Shown: piece after piece, positions 7,384 to 15,422 of the stretch | Position numbering within the stretch: the first letter of the stretch is position 1 | Layout of the letters: the number at the start of each line of letters is the position of its first letter | Assembly: GCA_009781175.1 (NCBI GenBank) | Contig: WQYQ01000020.1 | Location: forward strand, 1-62,746 | Direction of reading: 5' to 3' | From: Betaproteobacteria bacterium | GTDB taxonomy: Bacteria > Pseudomonadota > Gammaproteobacteria > Burkholderiales > Rhodocyclaceae | DNA length: 62,746 nucleotides | Program-made: the position numbers and the translations under genes | The notes under the pieces: generated by a model | What the model saw: the letters and a program-made list of their open reading frames with translations, nothing else | Databases searched by the model: none | What the model was told of the DNA's origin: nothing

Positions 7384-9882
7384 ATGGCTTGGGTCTTGCT
7401 GTGCCTGCTCCCGCTCGGAGCGATTGCTTTAGCCTTCTGGCGCGCGCCGCTGCTTGTCTGGCTGCTCGCGGGCGTCATCTGGCTTGCGGGCATGTCGTGG
7501 CTGGAGTCCTGGCCAATGGCGCTGACGACAGTATTCGTCGGCGTCTACGCGGTCGTGCTCGGGTTTTTCCTGCTCGCTTCGTTGCGCCGGGCTCTGATTA
7601 CGCGGCCATTCTTCAATCTCTACCGCAAGGTGTTGCCGGCGATGTCGGACACCGAGAAAACGGCGCTTGAAGCGGGCACGGTGTGGTGGGAGGGCGAACT
7701 GTTCGGCGGCCGCCCGAACTGGAAGCACATGCTCGATCTGCCCGAGCCGAAATTGACCGATGAAGAACAGAGCTTTCTCGATAACGAGACCGAGGAACTG
7801 TGCCGGCTCGTCAATGATTGGGAAACGACGCACATCCATAACGACATGCCGCCCGAAGTCTGGCAATACGTCAAGGACAAAGGCTTCCTCGGCATGATCA
7901 TTCCGAAGGAATACGGCGGCAAGGGCTTCTCGGCGTTCGCGCACTCCGAAGTCGTCACCAAGCTCGCCACGCGCTCGTCGGTATCCGCGGTGAGCGTGAT
8001 GGTGCCGAACTCGCTCGGGCCGGCGGAATTGCTGCTTCACTATGGGACCGACGAGCAGAAGCGCCACTATCTGCCGCGTCTCGCGCAGGGCTTGGAAATT
8101 CCGGCGTTCGCCTTGACGAGTCCGGTCGCGGGTTCCGACGCCGCTTCGATTCCAGACTGCGGCGTCGTCTGCAAAGGCATGTATCAGGGCAAGGAAGTGC
8201 TCGGCATGCGCGTCACCTGGGACAAGCGTTACATCACGCTCGGACCGGTCTGCAGCGTGCTCGGGCTGGCGTTCCGCATGCTCGATCCCGATCACCTGCT
8301 TGGCGATGTCGAGGACATCGGCATCACCTGCGCGCTGGTGCCCAATACCCATCCTGGCGTCAATACCAACCGGCGCCATTTGCCGCTCAACGCTGTGTTT
8401 CAGAACGGACCAACCTGGGGCAACGATGTCTTCATGCCGCTCGAATTCATCGTCGGCGGCCCCAAAATGGCCGGCCAGGGCTGGCGCATGCTGATGGAAT
8501 GTCTCGCGGCGGGACGCTCGATTTCCCTGCCCGCTTCGAACACCGGCATGATGAAACTGATCGCCAGGGCGGTCGGCGCTTACGCGCGCGTGCGGGTGCA
8601 GTTCAAAACATCGATCGGAAAATTCGAAGGCATCGAAGAACCGCTTGCGCGCATCGGCGGCAATCTCTACATGTGCGATGCGGCGCGCAGGTTTACCGCG
8701 GGCGCGGTCGACCTCGGCGAGAAGCCTTCGGTGGTTTCGGCGATCGTCAAATACCATGTGACCGAGCGGGGGCGTCAGGCGGTTAACGACGGAATGGATA
8801 TTCTCGGCGGCAAGGGGATTTGCCTTGGGCCGCAGAACTTCCTCGGACGCGCCTATCAGCAGGTGCCGATCGGGATTACTGTCGAGGGGGCCAACATCCT
8901 CACGCGCAGTCTGATTATCTTCGGCCAGGGCGCGGTCCGCTGCCATCCGTATGTGCTGCGCGAAATGCAGGCGGCGATGGACAGCGATGAGTCGCGCGGT
9001 CTGCGTGCTTTCGACACCGCCTTGTTCCGTCATATCGGTTTTACCCTCAGCAATGCCGTGCGCGCCTTCGTGCATGGTGTGACGGGCTCGCACTGGGTCC
9101 GGGCACCGAATGTGGCGAAGGAAGCGCGGCGCTATTACCAGCAGCTCACGCGTTTCTCGACGGCTTTCGCTTTCCTTGCCGATGCGGCGATGCTGACGAT
9201 GGGCGGCGATCTGAAGCGCAAGGAGAAACTTTCTGCGCGCCTCGGCGATATTCTGTCGCTGATGTATCTCTGCTCGGCAACGCTGAAGCGCTATGAAGAG
9301 GATGGCCGTCCCGAAGTCGATGCGCCGCTGATGCATTGGGCGATCTGGGATGCGATGTTCAAGGCGCAGAACGCCTTCGAAGGAGTGATCTCCAACTTCC
9401 CGAACCGTTTCATCGCCGCCTTCCTGCAATTCTTGATCTTTCCGCTCGGGCGGCCCTATGTCGTGCCTTCCGACAAGCTTGGGCACGAGGTCGCCGGGCT
9501 GATGATTGCGCCGGGCGCGACGCGCGACCGGCTGACGGCGAACACCTTTGTCGATCACGGCAACGAAGAAGATCCCGTCGCAGTATTGGAACTCGCGCTC
9601 GACGCCACGATCAGCGCCGAGCGTGTCGAGGCGAAGATCCGGGCGGCGCAGAAGGCCGGAAAACTCAATGCACGTTTCTTGGAGGATCTTCCCGAACTGG
9701 CGCTCGCCGCGGGGGTGATCGATCGCGAAGAGGCCGAGCTGTTGAGCCGTCGCGATGCATTGCGCGCCAAGGTTGTGCACGTCGACGACTTCCCACAGGA
9801 TTTCGGAATCGGTGATGCGCAGGCGCATGTTCGTCCGACGCAGCTTGCTGAAGCGAGTGCCGGGCGGGCTATCGCTGCCTGA
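7384..9882 (+). CDS. fadE: Acyl-CoA dehydrogenase FadE
   Basis: A flavin-dependent acyl-CoA dehydrogenase carrying out the first oxidation of fatty-acid beta-oxidation. Its 832 residues match the long FadE form (about 815 in E. coli) rather than the common 380-residue dehydrogenases. Two or three hydrophobic helices occupy residues 1-70, suggesting membrane association. The dehydrogenase core follows (IIPKEYGGKGFS; FALTSPVAGSDAAS; MDILGGKGICLGP; VEGANILTRS), and a FadE-specific C-terminal domain occupies about residues 560-830. A strong AAGGAG site lies 8 nt before the ATG. It is probably co-transcribed with the upstream regulator. Confidence 0.97.
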   Translation: MAWVLLCLLPLGAIALAFWRAPLLVWLLAGVIWLAGMSWLESWPMALTTVFVGVYAVVLGFFLLASLRRALITRPFFNLYRKVLPAMSDTEKTALEAGTVWWEGELFGGRPNWKHMLDLPEPKLTDEEQSFLDNETEELCRLVNDWETTHIHNDMPPEVWQYVKDKGFLGMIIPKEYGGKGFSAFAHSEVVTKLATRSSVSAVSVMVPNSLGPAELLLHYGTDEQKRHYLPRLAQGLEIPAFALTSPVAGSDAASIPDCGVVCKGMYQGKEVLGMRVTWDKRYITLGPVCSVLGLAFRMLDPDHLLGDVEDIGITCALVPNTHPGVNTNRRHLPLNAVFQNGPTWGNDVFMPLEFIVGGPKMAGQGWRMLMECLAAGRSISLPASNTGMMKLIARAVGAYARVRVQFKTSIGKFEGIEEPLARIGGNLYMCDAARRFTAGAVDLGEKPSVVSAIVKYHVTERGRQAVNDGMDILGGKGICLGPQNFLGRAYQQVPIGITVEGANILTRSLIIFGQGAVRCHPYVLREMQAAMDSDESRGLRAFDTALFRHIGFTLSNAVRAFVHGVTGSHWVRAPNVAKEARRYYQQLTRFSTAFAFLADAAMLTMGGDLKRKEKLSARLGDILSLMYLCSATLKRYEEDGRPEVDAPLMHWAIWDAMFKAQNAFEGVISNFPNRFIAAFLQFLIFPLGRPYVVPSDKLGHEVAGLMIAPGATRDRLTANTFVDHGNEEDPVAVLELALDATISAERVEAKIRAAQKAGKLNARFLEDLPELALAAGVIDREEAELLSRRDALRAKVVHVDDFPQDFGIGDAQAHVRPTQLAEASAGRAIAA

Positions 9883-9943
9883 AAATAGAATGGACACGGC
9901 GGCCGAGAACGAACATCGGCCGTGTTCAACGCAAGGGGTTTTC

Positions 9944-11227
9944 ATGCAACAGGCGATCTACATCATTGATGGCGCACGCACGCCTTTCCTGAAAGCGCGC
10001 AATGCGCCCGGTCCCTTTGCCGCATCGGATTTGGCGACAGCCGCGGGGCGGGCCTTGCTCATGCGCCAGCCTTTCGCGCCCGAGCAACTCGACGAGGTGA
10101 TTCTCGGCTGCGCCTCGCCCTCGCCGGATGAAATCAACATCGGCCGTGTCGTGGCCTTGCGCATGGGCTGCGGGAACAACGTGCCCGGCTGGACCGTGAT
10201 GCGCAACTGCGCATCGGGCATGCAGGCAATCGATTCGGCGCTCAATAATATTCTCGCGGGCCGTTCCGGGCTTGTCCTGGCCGGCGGCGTCGACGCCCTT
10301 TCCCGCGCGCCATTGCTCTTCTCCGATGCGGTGGTGCGCTGGCTCGCGGGGTGGTACGCGACCAAAACCGCTGGGCAAAAACTGGCGGCGCTGCGCAAGT
10401 TCAAGCTGGGCTGTCTCGCGCCGGTCATCGGTTTGATGAAGGGGCTGACCGATCCGATCGTCGGGCAGTTGATGGGACAGACGGCCGAGAACCTTGCCTA
10501 TCGGTTCGGCATCGACCGGCGTCAGATGGACGAATTCTCCGCGCGTAGCCACCAGCGTGTTTCGGCGGCGCAAAAGGCCGGGCATCTGGATGCCGAGATC
10601 GTCCCGCTGATCGACGTGCAAGGAAACGTCTATGCCGAAGACGACGGTGTGCGACACGATTCGACGGCCGACGGGCTCGCCAAGCTAAAACCGTTCTTCG
10701 ACAAGAAATTCGGTAATGTGACGCCGGGCAACAGTTCGCAAATTACCGACGGGGCCGCGTGGCTCCTGCTGGCGTCGGAAGAGGCGGTGCGGAAACACAA
10801 TCTGACGCCGCAGGCGAAAATCGTCGATACGCAGTGGGCGGGCCTGGCGCCGGAGCAGATGGGGCTCGGCCCGGTGCATGCGGCGACGCCGATTTTGCAG
10901 CGCCACGGTTTGGGGCTGAACGATCTCGACGCGTGGGAAATCAACGAAGCCTTTGCGGCGCAAGTGCTCGCCTGTCTCGCGGCCTGGAGGGACGAGGACT
11001 ATTGCCGCAACGAACTCAAGCTCGAACATGCGCTCGGCGAACTGGATGAGGACCGGCTCAACCCTGATGGCGGCGCGGTCGCGCTGGGCCATCCGGTTGG
11101 CGCGTCCGGCGCGCGCATCGTTTTGCATTTGCTTGAAGTGCTCAAGCGCAAGCAGGCCAAGCGCGGGATGGCGGCGATCTGCATCGGCGGCGGGCAAGGC
11201 GGGGCAATGCTGATCGAGCGTGTGTAG
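9944..11227 (+). CDS. fadI: Acetyl-CoA acyltransferase (FadI-like thiolase)
   Basis: A thiolase that cleaves 3-ketoacyl-CoA with CoA, the last step of beta-oxidation. The 427-residue length fits FadI better than the shorter FadA class. The nucleophile is C89 (RNCASGMQA). The catalytic NEAFAAQ, GHPVGASGA and C-terminal CIGGGQGGA motifs are present. The ATG at 9944 follows AAGGGG and starts directly in the thiolase fold; earlier in-frame ATGs lie inside fadE. It pairs with the fadJ-like gene downstream, separated by a Correia-like palindromic element. Confidence 0.95.
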   Translation: MQQAIYIIDGARTPFLKARNAPGPFAASDLATAAGRALLMRQPFAPEQLDEVILGCASPSPDEINIGRVVALRMGCGNNVPGWTVMRNCASGMQAIDSALNNILAGRSGLVLAGGVDALSRAPLLFSDAVVRWLAGWYATKTAGQKLAALRKFKLGCLAPVIGLMKGLTDPIVGQLMGQTAENLAYRFGIDRRQMDEFSARSHQRVSAAQKAGHLDAEIVPLIDVQGNVYAEDDGVRHDSTADGLAKLKPFFDKKFGNVTPGNSSQITDGAAWLLLASEEAVRKHNLTPQAKIVDTQWAGLAPEQMGLGPVHAATPILQRHGLGLNDLDAWEINEAFAAQVLACLAAWRDEDYCRNELKLEHALGELDEDRLNPDGGAVALGHPVGASGARIVLHLLEVLKRKQAKRGMAAICIGGGQGGAMLIERV

Positions 11228-11241
11228 TAGTTATTAAAAAT

Positions 11242-11346
11242 ATAGTGAATCGCATAAGAATTTAGACGCGAAGACGAGCCGTAGACAGTACAAGCAGTAC
11301 GGCAAGGCGAAGTCGACAATGTATAAATTCTTATGCGGTTCACTAT
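11242..11346. mobile_element. Correia-like palindromic element A
   Basis: A 105-bp element whose ends are 23-nt inverted repeats with one mismatch (ATAGTGAATCGCATAAG... and its complement at 11324-11346), flanked by TA-rich bases. The core contains GTAGACAGTACAAG and CAGTACGGCAAGGCG, which I recall as close to the core of the Neisseria Correia repeat, as is the TATAGTG end. It fills the fadI-fadJ gap and ends 17 nt before the fadJ start, just before its ribosome site. It could fold into a long hairpin in the operon mRNA. Confidence 0.75.
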
Positions 11347-11363
11347 TGAAGGAGAGTTCTGGC

Positions 11364-13289
11364 ATGCAGGGATTCAAGCATTGGCAAATCAAGCGCGATA
11401 GCGACGGCCTGGCCTGGGTGACGCTGGATGTTGCGGGGGCCTCCGCCAATACGCTCGGCCGTGAAGTGCTCGAAGAATTTTCCACAGTGCTCGACACCCT
11501 CGACCGCGAGCCGCCGAAAGGCGCGGTGATCCGTTCCGGCAAGAGCGCCGGTTTCATCGCCGGCGCGAATATCGAAGAATTCACAAAGCTTGCCAACCCA
11601 GCCGAGGCGCGCGCGATGGTTCGGCGCGGCTGGGATCTGTTCAGCCGGCTCGCCGCGGTCAAATATCCGACGCTCGCGCTGATCCGCGGCCATTGCATGG
11701 GCGGTGGGCTCGAACTCTCTCTCGCGTGTCGTTACCGGATCGCGATCGACGAGCCGGGCACCAAGCTGGCGTTGCCTGAAGTCATGCTCGGCATCGTGCC
11801 GGGCTGGGGCGGCATGCTGCGTTTGCCGCAGGTCGTCGGCCCCGCCGCCGCGCTGGACATGATGCTGACGGGGAAGAATATCGACGCCAAACGCGCGAAA
11901 AAAATGGGCCTCGCGGATGAGTGCGTGTCGGCGCGCGTGATGGATAACGCGGCGCGGATGGTGGTTCTATCGGGCCGTTCTCCGCGCGGCCTGCCTTTTG
12001 TGCAAAGCCTGATGAACGGCCCCCTGAAGAGTGTCGTGGCCAACGGGGCACGCAAGCAGGTCGCTCAACGCGCGCGCCGCGAACACTATCCGGCGCCTTA
12101 CGCGATTATCGAAATTTGGGAGAAATACGGCGGCAATGCCTTGAACGTGCCGTCGGATAGCCCGGCCTCGCTCGACGCGATTTTCGGTTCCGCGACGACC
12201 AAGAATCTGGTGCGCGTGTTTTTCCTGCAAGACCGCCTCAAGGCGTTCGGCAAGGACAGCGATTTCGCGCCCAAGCATGTGCACATCATCGGCGCGGGCG
12301 TGATGGGGGGCGATATTGCCGCGGTGTGCGCGCTGCGCGGGATGACGGTGAGCTTGCAGGATCAAAGCGTCGAAAAGATTGCTCCGGCGGTCAAACGCGC
12401 CGCCGAGCTTTACGCCAAGCGCTTTCGCGGCGACCGCAAACAGGTTCGCTTCACGCTTGACCGGATCGTCGCCGACCCGCAAGGCGCCGGTTTGGCGCAG
12501 GCGGATGTCATTATCGAGGCGATTTTTGAAAACCTTGCGGCCAAGCAGGCGCTGTTCAAGGATGTCGAGGTGCGCGCCAAGGCCGACGCGGTGATCGCGA
12601 CGAACACCTCCTCCCTGAAGCTGGAGGACATTGGCGCCGTGCTGCAAAACCCCGGCCGTCTAGTTGGTATTCACTTCTTCAATCCGGTGCCAAAAATGCC
12701 ATTGGTGGAAGTGGTGACGGCAAACAACACCGATCAGAACGCCGCGCGCAAGGCGACCGCATTCGTGCGTAAGTTAGACAAACTGCCGTTGCCGGTGAAA
12801 AGTGCGCCGGGTTTTCTGGTCAATGCCGTGCTGGGGCCTTATCTGCTCGAAGCAATGCGCTGCATCGACGAAGGTTTGCCGCCCGAAACAATCGACGAAG
12901 CGGCGCTGGCTTTCGGTATGCCAATGGGGCCGATTGAGTTGGCCGATACCGTGGGTTTGGACATCGCGATGGCGGCGGGAAAAAGCTTGGCGGGGGACGT
13001 AGAGCCGCCGCGAAAGCTGACGGCCTTGATACAAGCGGGCCACTTCGGAAAAAAATCCACACAGGGCTTCTACTCCTGGGAAAATGGAAGACCGCACAAG
13101 GGGCCGGCGGCGCAGGCTCCGGCCGGCTTGGCCGACCGGCTGATCAAGCCTTTGCTCGATGCAACGCAGCGTTGCGTGACCGAGGGTGTGGTCGGGGATG
13201 CGGACCTTGCGGATGCGGGGGTTATTTTTGGAACCGGGTTTGCGCCTTTCACCGGTGGACCGATGAACTATCTCCAAAGACGTGCTTAA
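11364..13289 (+). CDS. fadJ: Bifunctional enoyl-CoA hydratase / 3-hydroxyacyl-CoA dehydrogenase (FadJ-like)
   Basis: Carries out the middle two steps of beta-oxidation. The 641 residues run as an enoyl-CoA hydratase domain (about 1-270; oxyanion-hole region HCMGGGLELSLACRYRI, PEVMLGIVPGWGG) and then a 3-hydroxyacyl-CoA dehydrogenase domain (NAD site HIIGAGVMGGDIA near 305, NTSSLKLEDI, HFFNPVPKMPLVEVV) with its C-terminal helical part. It is shorter than E. coli FadJ (714). The ATG at 11364 follows AAGGAGAG. It partners the thiolase at 9944-11227 as a FadIJ-type set. The second set downstream has the opposite domain order. Confidence 0.94.
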   Translation: MQGFKHWQIKRDSDGLAWVTLDVAGASANTLGREVLEEFSTVLDTLDREPPKGAVIRSGKSAGFIAGANIEEFTKLANPAEARAMVRRGWDLFSRLAAVKYPTLALIRGHCMGGGLELSLACRYRIAIDEPGTKLALPEVMLGIVPGWGGMLRLPQVVGPAAALDMMLTGKNIDAKRAKKMGLADECVSARVMDNAARMVVLSGRSPRGLPFVQSLMNGPLKSVVANGARKQVAQRARREHYPAPYAIIEIWEKYGGNALNVPSDSPASLDAIFGSATTKNLVRVFFLQDRLKAFGKDSDFAPKHVHIIGAGVMGGDIAAVCALRGMTVSLQDQSVEKIAPAVKRAAELYAKRFRGDRKQVRFTLDRIVADPQGAGLAQADVIIEAIFENLAAKQALFKDVEVRAKADAVIATNTSSLKLEDIGAVLQNPGRLVGIHFFNPVPKMPLVEVVTANNTDQNAARKATAFVRKLDKLPLPVKSAPGFLVNAVLGPYLLEAMRCIDEGLPPETIDEAALAFGMPMGPIELADTVGLDIAMAAGKSLAGDVEPPRKLTALIQAGHFGKKSTQGFYSWENGRPHKGPAAQAPAGLADRLIKPLLDATQRCVTEGVVGDADLADAGVIFGTGFAPFTGGPMNYLQRRA

Positions 13290-13311
13290 GAACAGGTTCT
13301 AAGGAAAAACG

Positions 13312-13713
13312 ATGTCGGATGAATTTACGATGCTCCACGATTCGGACAGACAGCCCGCGCTGCGTTTGATGCCGATGCCGAAAGATGTCAATTTCTCGGG
13401 TGATGTATTTGGCGGCTGGATCATGGCCCATGTCGATGTGGCGGGAGCCGTCCCCGCCGCGCGCCGCGCCCAAGGCCGTATCGTCACCGTGGCGGTCAAT
13501 TCCTTTTTGTTCAAGCAGCCCGTCAGCACGGGCGATTTGTTAAGTTTCTACGCTGATATCGTGAGGGTGGGGAAAACATCGATCACTGTCGATGTGCACG
13601 TCTATGCCGAGCGCAATCCGACCAAGCCGAAAGTGGTCAAGGTGACTGAGGCTCAGCTGACGTATGTGGCGGTCAACGCGGACGGAAGTAAACGCGAGTT
13701 GCCGCCCGAATGA
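13312..13713 (+). CDS. Hot-dog acyl-CoA thioesterase (YciA type)
   Basis: A 133-residue single hot-dog domain protein that hydrolyses acyl-CoA to free acid and CoA, as expected for relief of CoA trapping in this pathway. Family features are LRLMPMPKDVNFSGDVFGGW with the catalytic Asp, the helix IMAHVDVAGAVPAARRA, and VRVGKTSITVDVHVYAE. It starts 22 nt after fadJ behind AAGGAAAA and is probably in the same transcript. A 115-bp palindromic element follows its stop directly. Confidence 0.9.
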   Translation: MSDEFTMLHDSDRQPALRLMPMPKDVNFSGDVFGGWIMAHVDVAGAVPAARRAQGRIVTVAVNSFLFKQPVSTGDLLSFYADIVRVGKTSITVDVHVYAERNPTKPKVVKVTEAQLTYVAVNADGSKRELPPE

Positions 13714-13716
13714 ATA

Positions 13717-13831
13717 AGAGCCGCTCACAAAACCGTGCATGCTGCGTTGCGCTCACTTGCCGTACGTTTTGTACTGTCTGCGTTTCGCGCGCCTTGCCTG
13801 CATCGCTTCGCTGGGTTTTGTGAGTGGCTCT
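13717..13831. mobile_element. Correia-like palindromic element B
   Basis: A 115-bp element with 18-nt terminal inverted repeats (AGAGCCGCTCACAAAACC / GGTTTTGTGAGTGGCTCT). The core contains CTTGCCGTACGTTTTGTACTG followed by TCTGCG, a hairpin also present in element A in the opposite orientation. It is about 93% identical to the inverted copy at 38503-38617. It sits 4 nt after the thioesterase stop, so it may also act as a 3' end hairpin. Confidence 0.8.
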
Positions 13832-13887
13832 AAGACGTTGAAAAACAGCCAGAAAAACTGGAGCAGCTAGGAGAGGAGATACTTGTA

Positions 13888-15267
13888 ATGAAACAAAAAC
13901 GAATTGCTTGCCTTGTTCTTTCCGCAATCGGTGCGACAACGGCGGGTTCGGCCTTTGCTTCCGGGTTTCAATTGCTGGAGCAAAGCGCTGCGGGGCTAGG
14001 GAGTGCTTTTGCGGGTTCCGGTGTCGTCACGGACGATCCGAGCGTCGGATTTTTCAATCCGGCGTCGATGCCTTTCATGGCGCAGCGGAACCAGATTTCC
14101 GCCGGCGTCGTGATGATCAAGCCGAACATGAAATTTGAAAACGGGAATAGTTCCGCGCCTCCGGGCATTACCAATGTCGGCGGCGATGTCGGCGATGCCG
14201 CGCCCTGGGCCGGGGTGCCAAATGTGCATGCGAGCTATGCCATCAACGACCAGATTTCGATTGGGTTCTCGGGGGGCGGTCCGTTCGGGCTGCGTACCAA
14301 CTACGATCCGGAATGGCGCGGCCGTTTCCTAGCGGATAAATCGGATCTGAAAGCGAAAAACTTCAATCCGTCGATTGCCTATCGTTTCAACGATATGGTT
14401 TCGGTCGGCGCGGGTGTGAGCTATCAGACTTTCGATGCCGAGCTGACGCAGGCGGTGAATTTCAGTGCCGCGATGTGCGCAAATCCGAGCGTCGCGGCAC
14501 TGTGCGGTGCAGGTTTGTTGAATAACAACGAAGGCTTTTCCTCGGTTAAAGGTTCTTCGAACGCCTGGGGCTGGAACATGGGGGTGACTTTGCAGCTTTC
14601 GCAGAGCACGCGTGTCGGGGCCAGCTACCGTTCGGCGATCAAACATCATTTGACTGGAGATGCGACTTTCTACTATCCGAATGTGACGCTGCCTTCTGCC
14701 GTTCCGGGAGGAAGCGTGATTGCGGGCGGGCTTAATCAGGCTATCCGTGCTGGATTGCCGAGTGGTCCTATATCGGTCGATGTGAAGTTGCCCGAGACCT
14801 GGATCATTTCGACCTTCCAGCAGCTTGATGAGAAATGGACTTTGCAGGGCGATATTTCCTGGACGGGTTGGTCCTCGTTGCAGTCGCTCGATATCTATCG
14901 CTCCAATGGGGCTCTGCTTTCAAGCACACCGTATAACTGGCGCGACACTTGGCGCATCGCGCTCGGCGGCTCCTACAAGCTGAACGACTCCTGGAAATTG
15001 CGTGCGGGCATCGCCTTCGATCAGTCGCCGGTGACCGACGACAACCGACATGCGCGCTTGCCGGATAACAACCGCAAGTGGCTGTCGATCGGAGCAAGGT
15101 GGCAAGCGACGCACGCGATCGCCCTTGATGCGGGTTATGCGCATTTGTTCATGTCGAAAACGCCGATCAATGAAACGACTGGAGTGGATTCCGGGGCGGG
15201 AACCCTGGTTGGCGAATACACCGGCTCGGTCGATATTGTTGGCCTACAGGTAAGCTACGCCTTCTAG
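13888..15267 (+). CDS. fadL: Outer-membrane long-chain fatty-acid transporter FadL
   Basis: A 459-residue outer-membrane beta-barrel of the FadL/OmpP1/TodX family that lets long-chain fatty acids or similar hydrophobic compounds across the outer membrane. The signal peptide ends at AFASG. The mature N-terminus SGFQLLEQSAAGLGSAFAG and the NPASM motif are characteristic hatch features. The C-terminus ends in an aromatic F (YAF), as in outer-membrane proteins. The start has GAGGAGA about 10 nt upstream. Its place between the two beta-oxidation sets supports uptake feeding the pathway. Confidence 0.95.
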   Translation: MKQKRIACLVLSAIGATTAGSAFASGFQLLEQSAAGLGSAFAGSGVVTDDPSVGFFNPASMPFMAQRNQISAGVVMIKPNMKFENGNSSAPPGITNVGGDVGDAAPWAGVPNVHASYAINDQISIGFSGGGPFGLRTNYDPEWRGRFLADKSDLKAKNFNPSIAYRFNDMVSVGAGVSYQTFDAELTQAVNFSAAMCANPSVAALCGAGLLNNNEGFSSVKGSSNAWGWNMGVTLQLSQSTRVGASYRSAIKHHLTGDATFYYPNVTLPSAVPGGSVIAGGLNQAIRAGLPSGPISVDVKLPETWIISTFQQLDEKWTLQGDISWTGWSSLQSLDIYRSNGALLSSTPYNWRDTWRIALGGSYKLNDSWKLRAGIAFDQSPVTDDNRHARLPDNNRKWLSIGARWQATHAIALDAGYAHLFMSKTPINETTGVDSGAGTLVGEYTGSVDIVGLQVSYAF

Positions 15268-15284
15268 GCCGCCGGCAATCATGT

Positions 15285-15313
15285 GCGCCGGGTGAAATCG
15301 CCCGGCGCTTTTC
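15285..15313 (+). terminator. Rho-independent terminator after fadL
   Basis: An 8-bp GC stem (GCGCCGGG / CCCGGCGC) with an 8-nt loop is followed by TTTTCCTTT, 18 nt after the fadL stop codon. It separates fadL from the next operon. Confidence 0.75.
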
Positions 15314-15422
15314 CTTTATCGCCCCGATTCTGATTGACGCGAGCCTGGGCGATACAGGGTTTAGCGATGTTTTCGTTCCCCGCGGGATTATTCCTCTATA
15401 TCCGATTCGAAGGAGTCTTAGC

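Noticed and set aside
7429..9945. 838-codon open frame antisense to fadE
   Set aside because: It mirrors the high-GC codon bias of fadE, has no family motifs, and fadE itself is certain.
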